A stretch of 64,000 nt of DNA from JASDSY01 sp041441465 (GTDB taxonomy: Bacteria; Muiribacteriota; UBA9980): contig JASDSY010000024.1 of assembly GCA_041441465.1 (NCBI GenBank), positions 88,399 to 152,398 on the forward strand, read 5' to 3'. Of this stretch, positions 61,244-64,000 are shown piece by piece. Below the pieces are notes generated by a model. The model made no database searches and had not been told where the DNA came from. It saw only the letters and a program-made list of their open reading frames with translations. Numbering within the stretch: position 1 is the stretch's first letter; each line of letters begins with the position of its first letter. The translations under genes were made by a program, and so were the position numbers.

Positions 61244-63985
61244 TTATTTTATAGTTTTATATCTTCTGATATATGCTGAAATTGGAATTTTATACTTACT
61301 TATAAATTCAACTTTTTCTATATAACCATAATTACCGCCGAATAAATATGCCGCCGAAATATAAGTACTTGTGCCGGTTGGAAACCATTTATCAAGATTG
61401 TCTGTTAAATAACTTTTACATACATCTAAATATAAATCTCCTATTGCTTTAGGCAAGATTCCATTTTGAAGTTTTGATGATAAACCTTTCATAATTTTGG
61501 GAGTAAAGTCAGCATCTACTCCATCATCAGTAAAGCCAAGTATTAAACCATCCGGTAAAACTTTTTGCCATTTTTTTGCGTTGCATTGACTACCAATTTG
61601 ACTAAGGCAAAAACATGCATCAAGAATCAAAACATCCATATCCTCATTATATTGTTTTTCAAGCTCTTCTGGTCTAATTGATATTATCTTATCATTATCA
61701 TCTATAAATTCTATGTGGCCATCGCCATCACCAGCTCCATGTCCTTCTATCATAAACCAGTCAGCCTGATTTTTTACATATTCAAAGTCATCCAGATTGC
61801 CGGCATTCAGCCGTATGAGATTGGCGCCGCCCATCATGCAAAATTCTCTGGTATTGTTAACAACATTGTTTGCTATGTCATTACCCTTATATGATGCGCG
61901 TAATAATTGTTTCTTAAAATAATTGTTTTTGTTTTCATATAAAGGGAGGCCGTCTTCATGTCCGTAAAATCCGCTCAAAACCGAAATACTTTCCTTTTCG
62001 GCATCTTTAGCCGTATCGAAAAAGATCTTCTGATTATTGCCGTCAACTCCGGGGACTGGCGCTGCGACAACTGTCGGCGGATTCTGGCCGGTGTCCGTTT
62101 CGTTGATTCTGAATTTTGCGTAATAACCGCCGTTAATGCTGTCGGGAATAAATTTTATAGTTCTTTCCCTGTAATTTTCAGTTTTCATCCGCAAGGATAC
62201 TGTGTTTTCCGAGCTATCGGACGCTAACCCGGATTCATTGGAATCATCTGAGCTTGCTTCGTCGGCACTCGTATAATCTTCGGCGTATATTTTTCCTTTA
62301 AACGCATAACCGGGCGCCTGGATCGCATAATTTAATTCGGCGCGCGCGGTTATAAATTCCTCGGGATTCTTAATGCCCGTCTTATTGAATGGCACTCCTG
62401 AAATATTTGCGAAATAAGCTTTACTGATGACCGGCTTCCGCTTATAGTAATCAGAGTATTTGCCGTCATTATCAATAAGCGCGAACGCGTTATTTTTGTA
62501 ATTATTCAATTTTGCGGCATCGATTTTTTCCTTAGTTATTTCACTTGTTTCAGAACCTTCAGAAGGCTTATAATCCTTGATAAAATTGCAAATATCAAGC
62601 GTGCGCTTTTCGTTTCTGCTCATGTCATCGCTGCCTGGTTCATCTATTTTGTCAAGAGTTTGCAAGATCCTCATATTTTTTACTATATCCAGGAATGTTT
62701 CGGCATTTTTGTACAAATTGACCTTGACCTCAGCGGTTTTTAATTCCTGCTTCTGGCCCGGAATATACTCCGTTAAGTATTGATACTTATAATTTGCGCT
62801 ATAAGGCACTGAATTGTAAATATCATATAATTTTCCAGATATTGTGTAACCATTTTCGTTTTTTTCGATTTTTAATATTGAGTCGGCTTCATCTTTATTA
62901 TTCATTGTCATATTATTCTGATAAATTTCCATATACCTATTTAACATGGCCGAATATATTTCGGCTATTTTATCGGCGAAGTTATTCAGGTAATCATCAG
63001 TCGGCTTTCCAGAATAAACTTCGTTCATAGTATTTTGAAGGTCTTTTTTATATTGCTCAAGTTCATTTAGTGCCCGGTTATTAGAATTTATAAAAACTGC
63101 CTCGTTATTTTTTATTTGTTTCTGGCGCTGTTCGATGACGGCAAACATCACCTTAAAGGCGTCGTTCGAGTCTTTTAAATGGCCGTACTGCATTTTTAAC
63201 TGCTCATATTGAAAGTAAATAGGCGAATTCGTCGTATAAATAGAATTGAAATAGCCGAGGCTTTCGAAATATTTTACAATTACTTCGCTTGCATAAAATA
63301 AAGCTAATGCGCATAAATCATCATATTTCTTATAATTTTCAAGTATTTCCTGATTCAGAGAATAAATTTTACTGACAAGACTGCCGTAATTTGACGAATT
63401 AATCGATGAAATAAGCTCGTAAAGTTCGAGAAGCTTCTTTTCGCCGTTAAATCTCATTTCATCGTCAGGATTCATTTGAAAATTAAACGCTGCAAAAGGA
63501 CATGGTACATCATAAGAAACCGCGCCGGATTCTTCGCCTATTCTTAAAGGAGCGGCACGTTCCGAAATCCTTTTCGGACTTGCTTTTACCGCTTTATGCT
63601 TTTTCTGAAACGTCGGATTTATAAATGGGACCATAACAGTCGCGGCACGGCCGTTGACCTTAATTTTAACAGGTTTATCGATAACGGCATAATCAGGCGA
63701 AACTATCATAGCGCCTGTGGATTGAGCGTTCGATTGTTTGTTTTGAATTTTAGCGGCAGGTTTAGTTTTTGAGGCTGATTTATTTTGAACGGAAACTTTT
63801 TTACCGGCTATATCTTCTTTTTTGAGGTTTTTCTTTATTTCATTAAGCGATTCAGCGTTTACAATCGAAGGAAGGGTAAACAAAAAAATCAGTAAACATA
63901 AAATAGAATATGATATGATATGATGAAATGTTTGACACTGAAAGCTATAATGGATAAGAAAATTTAGACAAAAAAAACGGCTCAT
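61244..63985 (-). CDS. Large exported caspase-like (clan CD) cysteine protease
   Basis: The 913-residue product has an N-terminal hydrophobic signal (ILCLLIFLFTLPSIVNA, about residues 28-44), a Lys/Ser/Ala linker, a long helical region (about 160-370), beta-rich parts, and a C-terminal clan CD domain. His749 in FMIEGHGAGDG and Cys791 in LILDACFCLSQ give the catalytic dyad, each after a hydrophobic strand, as in caspases, CHAT and C25 peptidases. A central low-complexity stretch (SADEASSDDSNESGLASDSSEN) separates regions. I take the ATG at 63983-63985; it has no good ribosome site, and only 15 bases of upstream DNA are in the window. The gene heads a leftward operon with the TPR-like proteins, possible partners or substrates. 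Confidence 0.72.
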   Translation of the reverse strand: MSRFFCLNFLIHYSFQCQTFHHIISYSILCLLIFLFTLPSIVNAESLNEIKKNLKKEDIAGKKVSVQNKSASKTKPAAKIQNKQSNAQSTGAMIVSPDYAVIDKPVKIKVNGRAATVMVPFINPTFQKKHKAVKASPKRISERAAPLRIGEESGAVSYDVPCPFAAFNFQMNPDDEMRFNGEKKLLELYELISSINSSNYGSLVSKIYSLNQEILENYKKYDDLCALALFYASEVIVKYFESLGYFNSIYTTNSPIYFQYEQLKMQYGHLKDSNDAFKVMFAVIEQRQKQIKNNEAVFINSNNRALNELEQYKKDLQNTMNEVYSGKPTDDYLNNFADKIAEIYSAMLNRYMEIYQNNMTMNNKDEADSILKIEKNENGYTISGKLYDIYNSVPYSANYKYQYLTEYIPGQKQELKTAEVKVNLYKNAETFLDIVKNMRILQTLDKIDEPGSDDMSRNEKRTLDICNFIKDYKPSEGSETSEITKEKIDAAKLNNYKNNAFALIDNDGKYSDYYKRKPVISKAYFANISGVPFNKTGIKNPEEFITARAELNYAIQAPGYAFKGKIYAEDYTSADEASSDDSNESGLASDSSENTVSLRMKTENYRERTIKFIPDSINGGYYAKFRINETDTGQNPPTVVAAPVPGVDGNNQKIFFDTAKDAEKESISVLSGFYGHEDGLPLYENKNNYFKKQLLRASYKGNDIANNVVNNTREFCMMGGANLIRLNAGNLDDFEYVKNQADWFMIEGHGAGDGDGHIEFIDDNDKIISIRPEELEKQYNEDMDVLILDACFCLSQIGSQCNAKKWQKVLPDGLILGFTDDGVDADFTPKIMKGLSSKLQNGILPKAIGDLYLDVCKSYLTDNLDKWFPTGTSTYISAAYLFGGNYGYIEKVEFISKYKIPISAYIRRYKTIK

Positions 63986-64000
63986 TTAAGGTGTATAATT

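Overview
The window reads as a chromosomal segment of an anaerobic, amino-acid-fermenting bacterium with moderately low GC and strongly AT-rich intergenic DNA. Supporting genes are a two-subunit 2-oxoacid:ferredoxin oxidoreductase, butyrate kinase, an AdoCbl-dependent acyl-CoA mutase with its chaperone, and the [FeFe]-hydrogenase maturase HydE. HEAT-repeat proteins, exported clan CD proteases and many unplaceable exported proteins suggest a poorly sampled phylum. I cannot name the taxon. No rRNA, tRNA, CRISPR array or prophage was seen.

Layout. 1-7.6 kb: an edge-truncated ion channel, an exported gingipain-like C25 protease, a YeiH-type anion exporter divergent from a LysR regulator, and a Bcr/CflA efflux pump. 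7.6-13.4 kb: a DNA-processing neighbourhood with McrC, McrB carrying a possible EVE-like reader domain, 3-methyladenine glycosylase Tag, and an AAA ATPase-nuclease coupled to a GIY-YIG protein. 13.6-16.7 kb: an orphan sensor kinase with a periplasmic solute-binding domain and a zinc-ribbon protein. 17-26 kb: nitrogen and peptide metabolism (a FluG-like glutamine synthetase plus amidohydrolase pair, TldD/TldE) running into KorA/KorB. 26-28.4 kb: a hairpin cluster, a deoxycytidylate deaminase, an exported coiled-coil protein, and an AT-rich spacer with DnaA-box-like 9-mers.

28.4-39 kb is the metabolic core: acyl-CoA dehydrogenase, two leucine-dehydrogenase paralogues lacking catalytic residues on either side of butyrate kinase, then small mutase subunit, MeaB, large mutase subunit, a secreted protein and HydE. 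The large subunit has the Phe/Gln pair typical of isobutyryl-CoA mutase. With KorAB and the CobO adenosyltransferase at 43.5 kb this fits a route from a valine-derived 2-oxoacid through isobutyryl-CoA and n-butyryl-CoA to butyrate and ATP. That pathway is an inference.

39-53.3 kb holds a large chemoreceptor, a nitronate monooxygenase-like protein, CobO, HEAT-repeat proteins, a polyprenyl synthase and an SH3/lytic-transglycosylase protein. From 53.5 kb the sequence is a mosaic. An IS1182-like element followed by AT-rich cargo (an exported DUF6973-like protein, a partner, and a frameshifted CPBP protease) sits between the C-terminal and N-terminal remnants of one exported TPR-like gene. Two intact paralogues follow, downstream of a large exported caspase-like protease. 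Recurrent oddities are a family of GGCTGT-type terminators, several Shine-Dalgarno sequences pointing at ATT codons, and promoters placed for leaderless transcripts.
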